DNA from: Niallia taxi
Lineage (GTDB): Bacteria > Bacillota > Bacilli > Bacillales > Cytobacillaceae
Assembly (NCBI RefSeq): GCF_004005475.1
Contig: NZ_RZTZ01000001.1
Coordinates: 744,001 to 808,000, forward strand
Direction of reading: 5' to 3'
DNA length: 64,000 bases
Part shown: piece after piece, positions 27,634 through 35,928 of the stretch
Numbering within the stretch: the first letter of the stretch is position 1
How the letters are laid out: each line of letters opens with the position of its first letter
Notes under the pieces: generated by a model
Seen by the model: only the letters and a program-made list of their open reading frames with translations
Told to the model about the DNA's origin: nothing
Databases searched by the model: none
Position numbers and translations under genes: made by a program

Positions 27634-28536
27634 GTGGAACAGACTAATGGATCTAAATCGATTGCCATCCCATTGGCAATTTCAATAATAGCAATCTCCT
27701 TTTCTGCTATTTTCGTTAAATGGTCAGATGCTCCAGCAACGATATTAAGCATGTACCGTATGTGGCTTGCAGGAATACTGATGCTTCCAATGGTGTACAT
27801 AAACAGAAAGGAATTTAAGAAGCTTTCAAAAAAAGACTGGCTGTTACTCCTTTTTTCCGGAGCCTTTCTAGCGCTACATTTTGCTTTATGGTTCGGTTCC
27901 TTAAAGCTAACAACTGTTGCAAGCTCGACCATTATTTTGGCTCTTCAGCCGCTAGTTTCATTGCTAGGTGGATTTCTCCTTTATAAAGAGAGAACGACTT
28001 CAGCTGCCATTATGACGATGGGAATTGCCATCATTGGAGCAATGATGATTGGTTGGGGCGATATTGGGTTAAGCAAAGCAAGCTTACTTGGCGATCTTCT
28101 ATCCTTTCTAAGCGTAATAGCTGTTGTCGGCTATTTGCTGATTGGCCAGTCCATTGTAAAAAAAGTTTCCCATTGGGTATATACATCCAGCGTTTTTTTA
28201 TTCGCTGCAATACTGTTGACTATTTTCAATTTAATTACAAGTGAAGCTTTAACAGGCTACCCACCAAAGGAATGGGGCATATTCCTGCTGCTTGCGATTG
28301 TTCCTTCACTTAGTCATGTTATCAATAACTGGCTGTTAAACTATGTGAATGCTACAACTATTTCTATGAGTATTTTAGGAGAACCAGTTGGAGCAACAAT
28401 ACTTGCTGTTCTTCTCTTGAATGAAAGACTAACAGGCTCGCAAATTGCCGGTGGAGTCTTAGTACTAGCAGGCGTATTTTACTTCCTGCTTCAGCAACAA
28501 AAACCAAAGTCCATTCAACAAGAAAAGATTGTCTAA
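27634..28536 (+). CDS. EamA-family (DMT) transporter
   Basis: A 300-residue drug/metabolite transporter with ten predicted membrane helices in two EamA repeats (about 12-145 and 155-290). The second repeat has the typical SILGEPVGATILAVLLLNERLTGSQIAGG block. The start is GTG at 27634, six bases after AAGGAGG. An ATG 25 codons upstream has no ribosome site and overlaps likely promoter sequence. The substrate is unknown, and exporters of amino acids or metabolites are common in the family. It is a single gene ending in a shared terminator. Confidence 0.9.
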   Translation: MEQTNGSKSIAIPLAISIIAISFSAIFVKWSDAPATILSMYRMWLAGILMLPMVYINRKEFKKLSKKDWLLLLFSGAFLALHFALWFGSLKLTTVASSTIILALQPLVSLLGGFLLYKERTTSAAIMTMGIAIIGAMMIGWGDIGLSKASLLGDLLSFLSVIAVVGYLLIGQSIVKKVSHWVYTSSVFLFAAILLTIFNLITSEALTGYPPKEWGIFLLLAIVPSLSHVINNWLLNYVNATTISMSILGEPVGATILAVLLLNERLTGSQIAGGVLVLAGVFYFLLQQQKPKSIQQEKIV

Positions 28537-28552
28537 TAGAAAAGCCAAGCAT

Positions 28553-28583
28553 AAAAAAACTGGAGAGAGACTCCAGTTTTTTT
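28553..28583. terminator. Bidirectional terminator
   Basis: AAAAAAACTGGAG/CTCCAGTTTTTTT with a five-base loop, flanked by A and T runs on both sides, between convergent genes. It overlaps the end of the alkylation-repair gene. Confidence 0.92.
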
Positions 28584-29667
28584 ATGCGCGAACAAGGTCA
28601 AACTCAAGTGCTGCCTTTTCTGCTCCATTCACAATAATGGTTATTCGATGAACACCTGGGTAGTGCTTTCTTGTTGTCATATCCTTGAAGGATTGTTTTT
28701 TTGTAAAGACCTTCTTCCTAACACCCTTCCATTCCAATTCGGAAAGATGAAATACTTTTCGACTTTGCTTGCCATTAGCTTTCACATAATCTATCGCATA
28801 CTCTACTCTCACCTTATGTGGTACTTCCAATTCTGATGTTAAGCTGAAAGAGAATTCTATACTCTCCTCTATTAAAAGCCTTTCAGGAGTAATCCTAAAG
28901 TTAGAAACTGTCAGATTGTCATTATTCTCAAATCCGAAAATCTGCAAAACACGAGGATCTCCTTTTTTCAGCAGTGATCTGCAAGCATGCTTGATAATCC
29001 AGTTTGTCTTCTGATTTTCTCCATACCAGCTTTCGGCAATTTCCACAGCCAAATCTGGATTAATCCTGGAAATATCATTAAGATTATTGGCGACGCTTTT
29101 TCTCACATATAATGATTCATCTTCCTTCAACTTTTCTAAAATTACAAGAACACGAGCAGGGTCCTTTTTCAATGCAGGCACTGACAAGCCCCATGGCAGC
29201 CTCGGCCGACAGCCTTCACTTGCGAGTCTGCGGATATGCTCATTTTCACTACTAGCCCACACTTCCATCTGAGCAAGCATTTTTGGCTGGTCTTTGATTA
29301 GAAACGGCCGGACAGCAAACTCTGAGGTAGAGAATTGTGTGAAATAAGCAAGAGCCTCAATTGAAAGCTCCCATTCCTCCAGCCCGTATTGCTCCACAAA
29401 ATCCGGGAATATTATTCCTCCAAGTCCGGTAAATGCTGGTGCACATTGTCTTAAAATAGTAATGGCTTGACCATAATCCTGCGGCAGAACAGGCGCAAGA
29501 GATAATGTAATCTGACGCATTCTTTCCTTTAACGCTAACTCCTCCCACTCTGTTTCAAGCAAACTGGTGCGAAACCTTTCCTTATCAAATGCCGGATAAT
29601 GTTGTGTGAACACATCCTCCAGCTTCGTAATAAACGCCAAATCGTAAATATTTTTTAATGGCTCCAT
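28582..29667 (-). CDS. AlkC-like DNA alkylation repair protein
   Basis: A 361-residue helical-repeat (HEAT-like) protein. RRLASEGCRPRLPW and SLYVRKSVANNLNDISRINPDL are the signature of the AlkC branch of the AlkC/AlkD 3-methyladenine glycosylase superfamily. The last 115 residues (about 245-361) form an added beta-rich domain ending in GVHRITIIVNGAEKA, which resembles the Ig-like C-terminal extension seen in part of the AlkC family. It probably excises N3-methyl purines. The gene is monocistronic, between the EamA gene and asnO. Confidence 0.85.
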   Translation of the reverse strand: MEPLKNIYDLAFITKLEDVFTQHYPAFDKERFRTSLLETEWEELALKERMRQITLSLAPVLPQDYGQAITILRQCAPAFTGLGGIIFPDFVEQYGLEEWELSIEALAYFTQFSTSEFAVRPFLIKDQPKMLAQMEVWASSENEHIRRLASEGCRPRLPWGLSVPALKKDPARVLVILEKLKEDESLYVRKSVANNLNDISRINPDLAVEIAESWYGENQKTNWIIKHACRSLLKKGDPRVLQIFGFENNDNLTVSNFRITPERLLIEESIEFSFSLTSELEVPHKVRVEYAIDYVKANGKQSRKVFHLSELEWKGVRKKVFTKKQSFKDMTTRKHYPGVHRITIIVNGAEKAALEFDLVRA

Positions 29668-29796
29668 ATAGACCTCTTATCCCTTTTTTTTCTAATCATA
29701 TAAGATTAAGGTCCTTATATCAAATACGAGTCCGCAGCAAGCACACACGCGCTCCTTAAATGCCGTTCCAATGGCAAGCAGCTATCATCACAAAAT

Positions 29797-29820
29797 AAGC
29801 GGAAGCATCTGCCCCCGCTT
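29797..29820 (-). terminator. Probable terminator of asnO
   Basis: Stem AAGCGG/CCGCTT with an inner GC/GC pairing, followed on the minus strand by ATTTTG, just after the asnO stop. Confidence 0.65.
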
Positions 29821-29826
29821 TATTTA

Positions 29827-31674
29827 TTAGTCGACAATATTAATATTATAATCTTTAAACCAATAATGAATTTGCGCTAAATGGGCAAGAAGCTGCGGAC
29901 CTGTCATAAGCTGGCCGAACCAAGGCTCCTTGAAAGCAGCTCCTCCTGTATTGATGATTTCCTTTAGTTGGTTATAATCAAAGAATTCATATAAAGCTGA
30001 ATCCTTCTCTGCCAGAATTCCTGTCAGCATATCTGTGACTGTTTTTGTATAAACAGGGTTATGCGTCTTTGGATATGGACTTTTCTTACGATACAGCACT
30101 TCATCTGGAAGAATTCCCTCAAGTGCTTTTCGTAGCAGTCCCTTTTCCCTATTTTTATAATTTTTCATTTCCCAAGGTACGTTCCAGACATATTCTACTA
30201 GCCTGTGATCTGCAAATGGAACCCGGACCTCCAAGCTCGCACCCATGCTCATCCGGTCCTTTCTTTCTAAAAGAGTTGTCATAAACCATAGCTGATTCAA
30301 ATAAAACAGCTCTCTCCTTTTTGCATCTTCAGCACTTTCACCTTCCAATTTCGGTGTTTCAGCAATTGTCTGGTTATATTTATCATACATATAATCCTCA
30401 AGCTGCAGCTTGCTGCTCCATTCCTTCTTTAAAAGACCTTGCCTTTCTTGAATGGACCTCATCCACGGAAATCCGCCTCTGGCAAGATCTGCTTCTCTTC
30501 TGAACCATGGGTATCCGCCGAAAATTTCATCAGCACATTCACCGGACAGACTTACAACAAAGTCTTTTTTGATTTCACGACAGAACCATAGCAAGGAAGA
30601 ATCGACATCTGCCATTCCCGGAAGATCACGAACCGTAACAGCCTCATGAAGATATTGGGCGAGCGTTTCCTGTGTGATGATACAGTTATGATGAATCGTT
30701 CCAAAGGTGTCAGTCATTTTCTTAATATAAACACCATCAGAATTAGGCTGGAATTCATTTGCCTTAAAGAACTGATCATTGCCTTCATAATCAATCGAAT
30801 ACGTGTGAAGTGGTCCTTTGCCGGATTTTTCGTATTCCTTTGCAGCAATCGCCGTAATGGCACTTGAATCCACCCCTCCTGACAGGAAGGTGCTTAACGG
30901 CACATCTGAAACGAGCTGTCTAGTGACAGCGTCCGTGAATAGGTATCGTACCTTTTCAACTGTTTCATCAAACGTATCTTCATGCTGTTCGCTTTTTACA
31001 TTCCAATAACGCCATATCTTTAAGCCATCATGTGAGAATTTTAATGCATGCCCTGGTCTTAATTCCTTAATGCCTCTAAAAATTCCTGTTCCAGGTGTAT
31101 GAGATGGCCCAAGTGCAAATACTTCTGCCAATCCCTCTCTGTCTAATTCTGCCTTTACTTGAGGATGTGCAAGGATAGCCTTAATCTCTGACGCAAATAA
31201 GAAGCTTGAGCCAACCTCTGCATAAAACAGCGGCTTAACACCAAGACGGTCTCTGGCTACAAACAGAGAATTTCTTTTTTCATCCCAAACTGCAAAAGCA
31301 TAAATACCATTTAAGTATTGTAAGCAATCTTCTCCCCATTCCATATATGAAGCCAATAAAACTTCTGTATCAGAATGGCCGTTAAATGAATATCCTTTTA
31401 TTAGTAATTCTTTTCGTATGTCCTCTGTATTGTACAACTCACCATTATAACAAATCGTATAATCTAATTCCTGCGCACGCTTTGTCATTGGCTGGATTCC
31501 GCAAAGTGGGTCTACCACAATTAACCGTTTATGACCAAAGCCTGCATGAAGTGCGCTCCATACATTCGTGTCATCTGGGCCTCTTTTTTCCAGTGTTTCT
31601 GCCATAACAGACAATGTTTTTTCTTCTTTTCTCAGGTCTTTTCTGTAATCAACCCAACCTGTGATTCCACACAT
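29827..31674 (-). CDS. asnO: Glutamine-hydrolysing asparagine synthetase (AsnO-type)
   Basis: A 615-residue asparagine synthetase B. The start is fixed by MCGITGW, because the catalytic cysteine must be residue 2. A longer in-frame start would bury it. The N-terminal Ntn glutaminase (about 1-210, with RGPDD and NGELYN) is followed by the synthetase domain with the ATP loop LSGGVDSSA and SGECADEIFGGYPWF. Length and place next to yisN match B. subtilis AsnO, the sporulation-linked paralogue of three asparagine synthetases. That role here is inferred from synteny. Confidence 0.93.
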   Translation of the reverse strand: MCGITGWVDYRKDLRKEEKTLSVMAETLEKRGPDDTNVWSALHAGFGHKRLIVVDPLCGIQPMTKRAQELDYTICYNGELYNTEDIRKELLIKGYSFNGHSDTEVLLASYMEWGEDCLQYLNGIYAFAVWDEKRNSLFVARDRLGVKPLFYAEVGSSFLFASEIKAILAHPQVKAELDREGLAEVFALGPSHTPGTGIFRGIKELRPGHALKFSHDGLKIWRYWNVKSEQHEDTFDETVEKVRYLFTDAVTRQLVSDVPLSTFLSGGVDSSAITAIAAKEYEKSGKGPLHTYSIDYEGNDQFFKANEFQPNSDGVYIKKMTDTFGTIHHNCIITQETLAQYLHEAVTVRDLPGMADVDSSLLWFCREIKKDFVVSLSGECADEIFGGYPWFRREADLARGGFPWMRSIQERQGLLKKEWSSKLQLEDYMYDKYNQTIAETPKLEGESAEDAKRRELFYLNQLWFMTTLLERKDRMSMGASLEVRVPFADHRLVEYVWNVPWEMKNYKNREKGLLRKALEGILPDEVLYRKKSPYPKTHNPVYTKTVTDMLTGILAEKDSALYEFFDYNQLKEIINTGGAAFKEPWFGQLMTGPQLLAHLAQIHYWFKDYNINIVD

Positions 31675-31931
31675 GATGATCATCCTTTCTCGTGGAATTG
31701 TGATTAGATAGCAATCAGTATGGAGTATTGTATGCATGATAAGAAAAATGGTTATTTGTCCTTATAAAACAAATCTTTAAAACATTCCTGCTGCATAATT
31801 CAGTTTTTTTTATGCCCTATCGTTTTTGATCTAAAAAAGCTAAATCACAAAATAATAATGCATGGAGTTATAAATTAGAACTTAAATGTCTAAAAAGAAA
31901 TTATGGGAAGTAATTGGGAGGTTTACAGGAA

Positions 31932-32495
31932 ATGAACAATCAGCAGAGATTAAAGCTTATTGAGTACCAAACCCGCGCCTTTACACAAGGAACTGTCGAA
32001 TACATCAGTGACCAGTGGATTTTTTTCGACGATGAAACAGAAGAAGCAACCATGCTAGATGAATATATTCATCAAGAAGTGGAATTATTCTGCTTTAACA
32101 AATGGAGAAAGGGAATCCTTTTAGATGAAGGCAGAATAAACAGCTCTGGCTCCGTTTATGGGATGTGCAATGAAGATAAAATCAGGATTAGAAAGCATCT
32201 TGTATTCTCATTGGAACGGCTGCTGGACGAAATCAGTGATGATAGCTTTTATCAGTTTATCACCACCCTGAATTCCATGAATTTTTCAATTTATGACTGT
32301 ATATACTGTTATAACCAATTAACCTTCTTAAGAGATGATAAAAGAAAAAATGGTGTGAATATGATGATCTTTGACAATCAGGAAGGATTATGCAGTGTTA
32401 ATCACCACTTTTATTATAATGAAAAAATCACGGACAGATTTGAATTTACGTTAAACACGGGTAAAAGAATGATTATTGAAAAGCTTTCCTCTTAA
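31932..32495 (+). CDS. yisN: YisN-like DUF2777 protein
   Basis: A 187-residue soluble protein starting MNNQQRLKLIEYQTRAFTQGTVE, which I recall as the DUF2777 family (B. subtilis YisN). Its function is unknown. It has a beta-rich N-terminal part and a mixed, tyrosine-rich centre (FSIYDCIYCYNQLTFL). I chose the ATG at 31932, ten bases after GGGAGG. A TTG six codons upstream covers the ribosome site. It is divergent from asnO, and its transcription runs into the repeat element that supplies its terminator. Confidence 0.82.
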   Translation: MNNQQRLKLIEYQTRAFTQGTVEYISDQWIFFDDETEEATMLDEYIHQEVELFCFNKWRKGILLDEGRINSSGSVYGMCNEDKIRIRKHLVFSLERLLDEISDDSFYQFITTLNSMNFSIYDCIYCYNQLTFLRDDKRKNGVNMMIFDNQEGLCSVNHHFYYNEKITDRFEFTLNTGKRMIIEKLSS

Positions 32496-32500
32496 TTAAA

Positions 32501-32859
32501 AAAAGAGGCTGGGACATAAGTAAGTGAATCTGCATAAAAACCGAACTGCTTAATCAACCAGTGATTAAATAGTTCGGCTTTTTTGTGTTTTTAAGTTTTA
32601 ATACATTGATTAGAAAACTTAGTGGAATGGAGCGGAGGTCACTCGACTCCTGCGGGAAATAGAGGACGCTTTAGACCCCGCAGGCGAAGACGAGGAGGCT
32701 CAAGCTTTCCCCGCGGAAAGCGCGAGGACGAGCGCGCAATGAAACGAACTAATTTTAACACCATATTCTATTTAGTCACATGCTTCATTTTCAAATTTAG
32801 ATGTAATTTTATTATTCGTGTTTAGAAAGGTTATCTTTTGTTTTGTCCCAGCCTCTTTT
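32501..32859. repeat. MITE-like repeat element with 16-bp terminal inverted repeats
   Basis: The element begins AAAAGAGGCTGGGACA (32501-32516) and ends with its exact complement TGTCCCAGCCTCTTTT (32844-32859). Inside are a factor-independent terminator (32541-32584) and a markedly GC-rich core with hairpins CCTGCGGG/CCCGCAGG (32649-32656 with 32677-32684) and GCTTTCC/GGAAAGC (32704-32721), unlike the A/T-rich surroundings. No convincing gene lies within, and no clear target duplication was seen. Cores of the type CGACTCCTGCGGGA are, as I recall, dispersed in many Bacillaceae genomes. It may be a non-autonomous mobile element or a structured transcript unit. Confidence 0.8.
32541..32584 (+). 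terminator. Terminator of yisN inside the repeat element
   Basis: The outer stem CCGAACT/AGTTCGG (32541-32547, 32571-32577) and inner stem TTAATCA/TGATTAA (32550-32556, 32562-32568) are followed by TTTTTT. Confidence 0.82.
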
Positions 32860-32895
32860 GCAATGAGGTAACTAGCTAAACCTTTAATCAATCCA

Positions 32896-33393
32896 TTATA
32901 TTTCTGCCCAGCCATAAACAAGCTCATTTACCATTTTATCGGCAATTGTATCTTCCATTATGCCGATCCTCTTACCTCCAAGTGCTTCATAAAACTGGTA
33001 TGCTTTATTACCTTCCAGTACTAAAATAACCATACTCGTCAGTCCAATATCACGTAAACGATGCTTTACTGCTTCTGTCAGTTTCCTTCCGATACCTTGT
33101 CCCTGATATTTCTCAAGTATGTAGATAGCATATAATTCGCCATCATACCCTGCAAACTTACCACTTCTTTCCTTCCCTCCACAAGCAAAGCCAACAATTT
33201 TGCCGGTTGTATTTTCTGCAACATACACATTGCCATTCGGTATATTTACCTTCCACATTTGCTCCCTTTCCTCGTAAGATAATTGGTCCAAAAAGGAATC
33301 AGGAATAAGATTTTTATATGTCGTTCTCCAAGCGTCTACGTGCACTCTAGATATCCCGCTCGCATCTTCTATGATTGCCTTTCTTATCTTCAT
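32896..33393 (-). CDS. GNAT-family N-acetyltransferase
   Basis: A 165-residue GCN5-type acetyltransferase. Motif A is visible as LYAIYILEKYQGQGIGRKLTEA, with the acetyl-CoA pyrophosphate loop QGQGIG, and LEGNKAYQFYEALGGKRIG is the usual C-terminal half. The sequence IEDASGISRVHVDAWRTTYKNLIPDSFLDQLS is common in acetyltransferases of bacilli with unknown acceptors. The start at 33393 lies five bases after GGAGG. A longer frame upstream lacks a ribosome site. The gene is isolated between the repeat element and a regulator gene. Confidence 0.9.
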   Translation of the reverse strand: MKIRKAIIEDASGISRVHVDAWRTTYKNLIPDSFLDQLSYEEREQMWKVNIPNGNVYVAENTTGKIVGFACGGKERSGKFAGYDGELYAIYILEKYQGQGIGRKLTEAVKHRLRDIGLTSMVILVLEGNKAYQFYEALGGKRIGIMEDTIADKMVNELVYGWAEI

Positions 33394-33696
33394 TTCGTCC
33401 TCCTTCATGCTTGTTAGTCCCAATAGAAGCGTGTGTTCAAAACTTACATAAGTAACATGCTGATTCATTTGCCCTTTTCCCTATTATTTCCTCTTTTTTT
33501 AGAAAGTCACTGTTTTTCACTTCATAAAAATAAATAAAAAAGTAAATTTAATAAGATTCAAATGTTACTAAGTTAACAAAACTGTTTATTATTTAAATAT
33601 AAATCTCAATATATTTACAGTAATTAATCTTTATGTTATTTTTATAAAGATAATACATATTTAATTTAACCATTTGTATTGAAAGAAGGGATTTCC
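33394..33696. other. Intergenic region, GNAT gene to ArsR-type regulator
   Basis: A very A/T-rich gap of about 300 bases between divergent genes. It must hold both promoters, but no -35/-10 pair stands out from the A/T background. I saw no gene, hairpin or repeat in it. Confidence 0.5.
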
Positions 33697-34599
33697 ATGC
33701 AACTAGGAATCGACAATTCCTCATTAGTTGTTTATGAAGCACTTGCCAGTGAAGTTCGCATTAAAATTATTCAGCTCCTCAGCAAAAATAAAATGAATAT
33801 AAAAGAAATTGCCGAAGAATTGGAAATCAGCAGTGCTATTGTAACAAAGCATATAAAAAAACTTGAAGATGCAGGCTTGATTAAGACAGAAAGAGTACCA
33901 GGAAAATCAGGATTACAAAAAATATCAATACTTAAGGTTGACCATATTGAGATAAATTTTCCGAAAAAGATATTTCACTCATTTGCTGCATATGAAACTG
34001 CGGTACCAATTGGACATTATACCGATTATGATTTAAAGCCGACCTGTGGACTAGCAACAGATAAGGAGTTTATCGGCAGAGTTGACGAGCCCCGCTATTT
34101 TATGGATCCAAAAAGAATGGATGCTGAAATTCTTTGGTTTACACAAGGATTTGTACAATATAATATTGCCAACTTCCTGAAAAAAGATGAGAAATTACAG
34201 CAATTTGAAATAAGCTTGGAAATTTGTTCAGAGTTTCCTTTTGCCAATGATGTATGGCCATCAGATATTACCTTTTCTTTAAACGGAATTGAGTTGGGAA
34301 CTTGGAGAAGCCCTGGGGATTTTGCTGATACGAGAGGTAAATTCACACCTGATTGGTGGCCGCATAACATCAATCAGTACGGCCTGCTTAAAACGATTCG
34401 AATAACGAATCATGGCACCTATATTGATGGTGATCCAATGTCTCAAATCACAGTAGATGATCTTGATACTAATACAGACAGATGGACACTTCGAATTGAG
34501 GTAAAAGAAGACGCCGAGCATGTCGGTGGCGCCACTATATTCGGAAAAAAATTCGGCAATCATGATCAAGATATTAATTTCAAACTATATTATTTATAA
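33697..34599 (+). CDS. ArsR-type regulator with large C-terminal beta domain
   Basis: A 300-residue protein. Residues about 8-85 form a winged helix of the ArsR type (EALASEVRIKIIQLLSKN and EISSAIVTKHIKKLEDAGLI as recognition helix). Residues about 100-300 form a beta-rich domain with many aromatic residues (WWPHNINQYG, FPFANDVWPSD) that looks like a jelly-roll ligand-binding domain. Similar fusions occur in Firmicutes beside carbohydrate genes, so sugar sensing is plausible but inferred. No metal-binding cysteines of classical ArsR sensors are present. I chose the ATG at 33697. A TTG six codons upstream precedes the ribosome site AAGGGA. Confidence 0.8.
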   Translation: MQLGIDNSSLVVYEALASEVRIKIIQLLSKNKMNIKEIAEELEISSAIVTKHIKKLEDAGLIKTERVPGKSGLQKISILKVDHIEINFPKKIFHSFAAYETAVPIGHYTDYDLKPTCGLATDKEFIGRVDEPRYFMDPKRMDAEILWFTQGFVQYNIANFLKKDEKLQQFEISLEICSEFPFANDVWPSDITFSLNGIELGTWRSPGDFADTRGKFTPDWWPHNINQYGLLKTIRITNHGTYIDGDPMSQITVDDLDTNTDRWTLRIEVKEDAEHVGGATIFGKKFGNHDQDINFKLYYL

Positions 34600-34600
34600 T

Positions 34601-34638
34601 AATGAAAGAAACCGCCTTTTTAGGCGGTTTCTTTCATT
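34601..34638. terminator. Bidirectional terminator
   Basis: A perfect 17-bp stem (34601-34617 with 34622-34638, loop TTTT) contains ACCGCCT/AGGCGGT and A/T-rich ends. It lies between convergent genes and reaches the stop codon of the DUF3243 gene. Confidence 0.9.
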
Positions 34639-34942
34639 AGCTGACCAGTTTAACTAGCATATGAGCGAGCTTGTGCTGTTCCTCTTCGTTTCCTGCTTTC
34701 CAAAGCTCCTGCAGCAGTTTTTCCTCTCTGTTGCGCGGCTCTTCTTTCGCAGCCAGAAAATCTCCGACTTTTTGTGCAGCTTTCGCAATTTGCTCTTGAT
34801 CTAATCCTAGTTTGTCTGCTTTTTCTACCTTGTCTGCCAGATATTGTTTAAATCCGTCAAAGCTTGATAAAATTTCTTCCTTCTTTTCACTATCCATGTT
34901 TTGAAGCTTATCATTTACTTTTGATTCTAATTTGTTTTCCAT
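34637..34942 (-). CDS. DUF3243 (YmfJ-like) protein
   Basis: A 101-residue, acidic, helical protein. The core FDGFKQYLADKVEKADKLGLDQEQIAKAAQKVGDFLAAK and the ending LWKAGNEEEQHKLAHMLVKLV match what I recall of YmfJ/DUF3243 of B. subtilis, with an extra 16-residue charged N-terminus. Function is unknown. AGGAGTGA precedes the ATG. It stands alone between two terminator/promoter regions. Confidence 0.8.
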   Translation of the reverse strand: MENKLESKVNDKLQNMDSEKKEEILSSFDGFKQYLADKVEKADKLGLDQEQIAKAAQKVGDFLAAKEEPRNREEKLLQELWKAGNEEEQHKLAHMLVKLVS

Positions 34943-35040
34943 TATGACTCACTCCTTTTTCAGTGTTAGTGTATATATTCCCAAAGTAATCCTGTTAAAA
35001 CTATTAAATTACCATTAGAATATATTACCATCCCTTGAAA

Positions 35041-35895
35041 TCAGTATGTCCAATGTGCTGGTTGAATTAATGCTGATGGTATTTTAGTATCTTTATCACC
35101 TTTAGCAGCATTCAACTGGACTTGAGTCAAAAATATGCTGTTTCTTAAATCTGCTCCCCTTATATCTGCATCCCTTAAATCTGCTCCGATAAAATCAACG
35201 TATCGCAAATCTGCCTTTCTTAAATCTGCTGCAATCAGCCATGCACCCCTGAAGCTTTCTCCTCTTAAGTCCTGATTGCGCAAATTTGCCCCGATTAAGT
35301 CACTGCCTTTTTTCTTCTTCCTTTCTTTTGAACGCTCGCTTTTTTCAGTTATGATTTTCTGTCGCAACAGCTCACTTGCCTTCACAAGCAGCGCATTGAC
35401 AATTACCCTTGTTTCAGGAATATTTAAGTCCATTAATTCCTGAGGTTCTAATTCAGTTAATCTGCTAGTCTTTTGAAATACCGCCTCTAGTTCTTGTCTT
35501 ATCTCTTTTGCAGCATGTAGCTGCAGTGCTTCCTCTAAATAATAGAGCATCTCGTGCAGCTGCTGCATGATAGGGAAAACCTTAAACATATCCTTAGCCA
35601 CTGCTTCATTATCCTGCCAGCTTACTCCTTTAAAGGTGAACTGTGACACCTTTTGGCCTGCTCCAAAGCATTCGAACACTGTACAGCCCTTAAAGCCGTT
35701 TGTGCGAAGCTTGTCATGTATGCCACAGCGATAATCCCCCCGCAAATTCTTACACGGCTTCCCGCCCTCCTTATCTTCAGCGAATTCGGATGATTTACCA
35801 AACGGCAACGCAACACAGCATAAGCCAAAACATTTTTCACAATTTGGCTGCCACCATCTATTATCATTTCCCTTTGCTTGAATTTCGTTGATCAT
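35041..35895 (-). CDS. Pentapeptide-repeat protein with N-terminal CxxCxxxCC cluster
   Basis: A 284-residue protein in three parts. Residues 19-27 give CxxCxxxCC, and four more cysteines follow before about residue 80, the pattern of the YkgJ-type putative zinc- or iron-chelating domain. A helical, charged linker (about 95-195) ends in a lysine/arginine run. Residues about 197-262 contain roughly a dozen pentapeptides of the A(D/N)LR type, which fold into a right-handed square helix. The function of the combination is unknown. It lies upstream of the DUF3243 gene and downstream of the broken PfpI gene. Confidence 0.82.
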   Translation of the reverse strand: MINEIQAKGNDNRWWQPNCEKCFGLCCVALPFGKSSEFAEDKEGGKPCKNLRGDYRCGIHDKLRTNGFKGCTVFECFGAGQKVSQFTFKGVSWQDNEAVAKDMFKVFPIMQQLHEMLYYLEEALQLHAAKEIRQELEAVFQKTSRLTELEPQELMDLNIPETRVIVNALLVKASELLRQKIITEKSERSKERKKKKGSDLIGANLRNQDLRGESFRGAWLIAADLRKADLRYVDFIGADLRDADIRGADLRNSIFLTQVQLNAAKGDKDTKIPSALIQPAHWTY

Positions 35896-35928
35896 TTCTT
35901 CACTTCCTATTTAGCTTCTTTCCAAACA

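Noticed and set aside
32622-32825. Open frame of 67 codons inside the inverted-repeat element, rich in arginine and glycine.
   Set aside because: It has no ribosome site, and the composition simply reflects the GC-rich hairpins of the repeat. Such frames in dispersed repeats are commonly mis-annotated.
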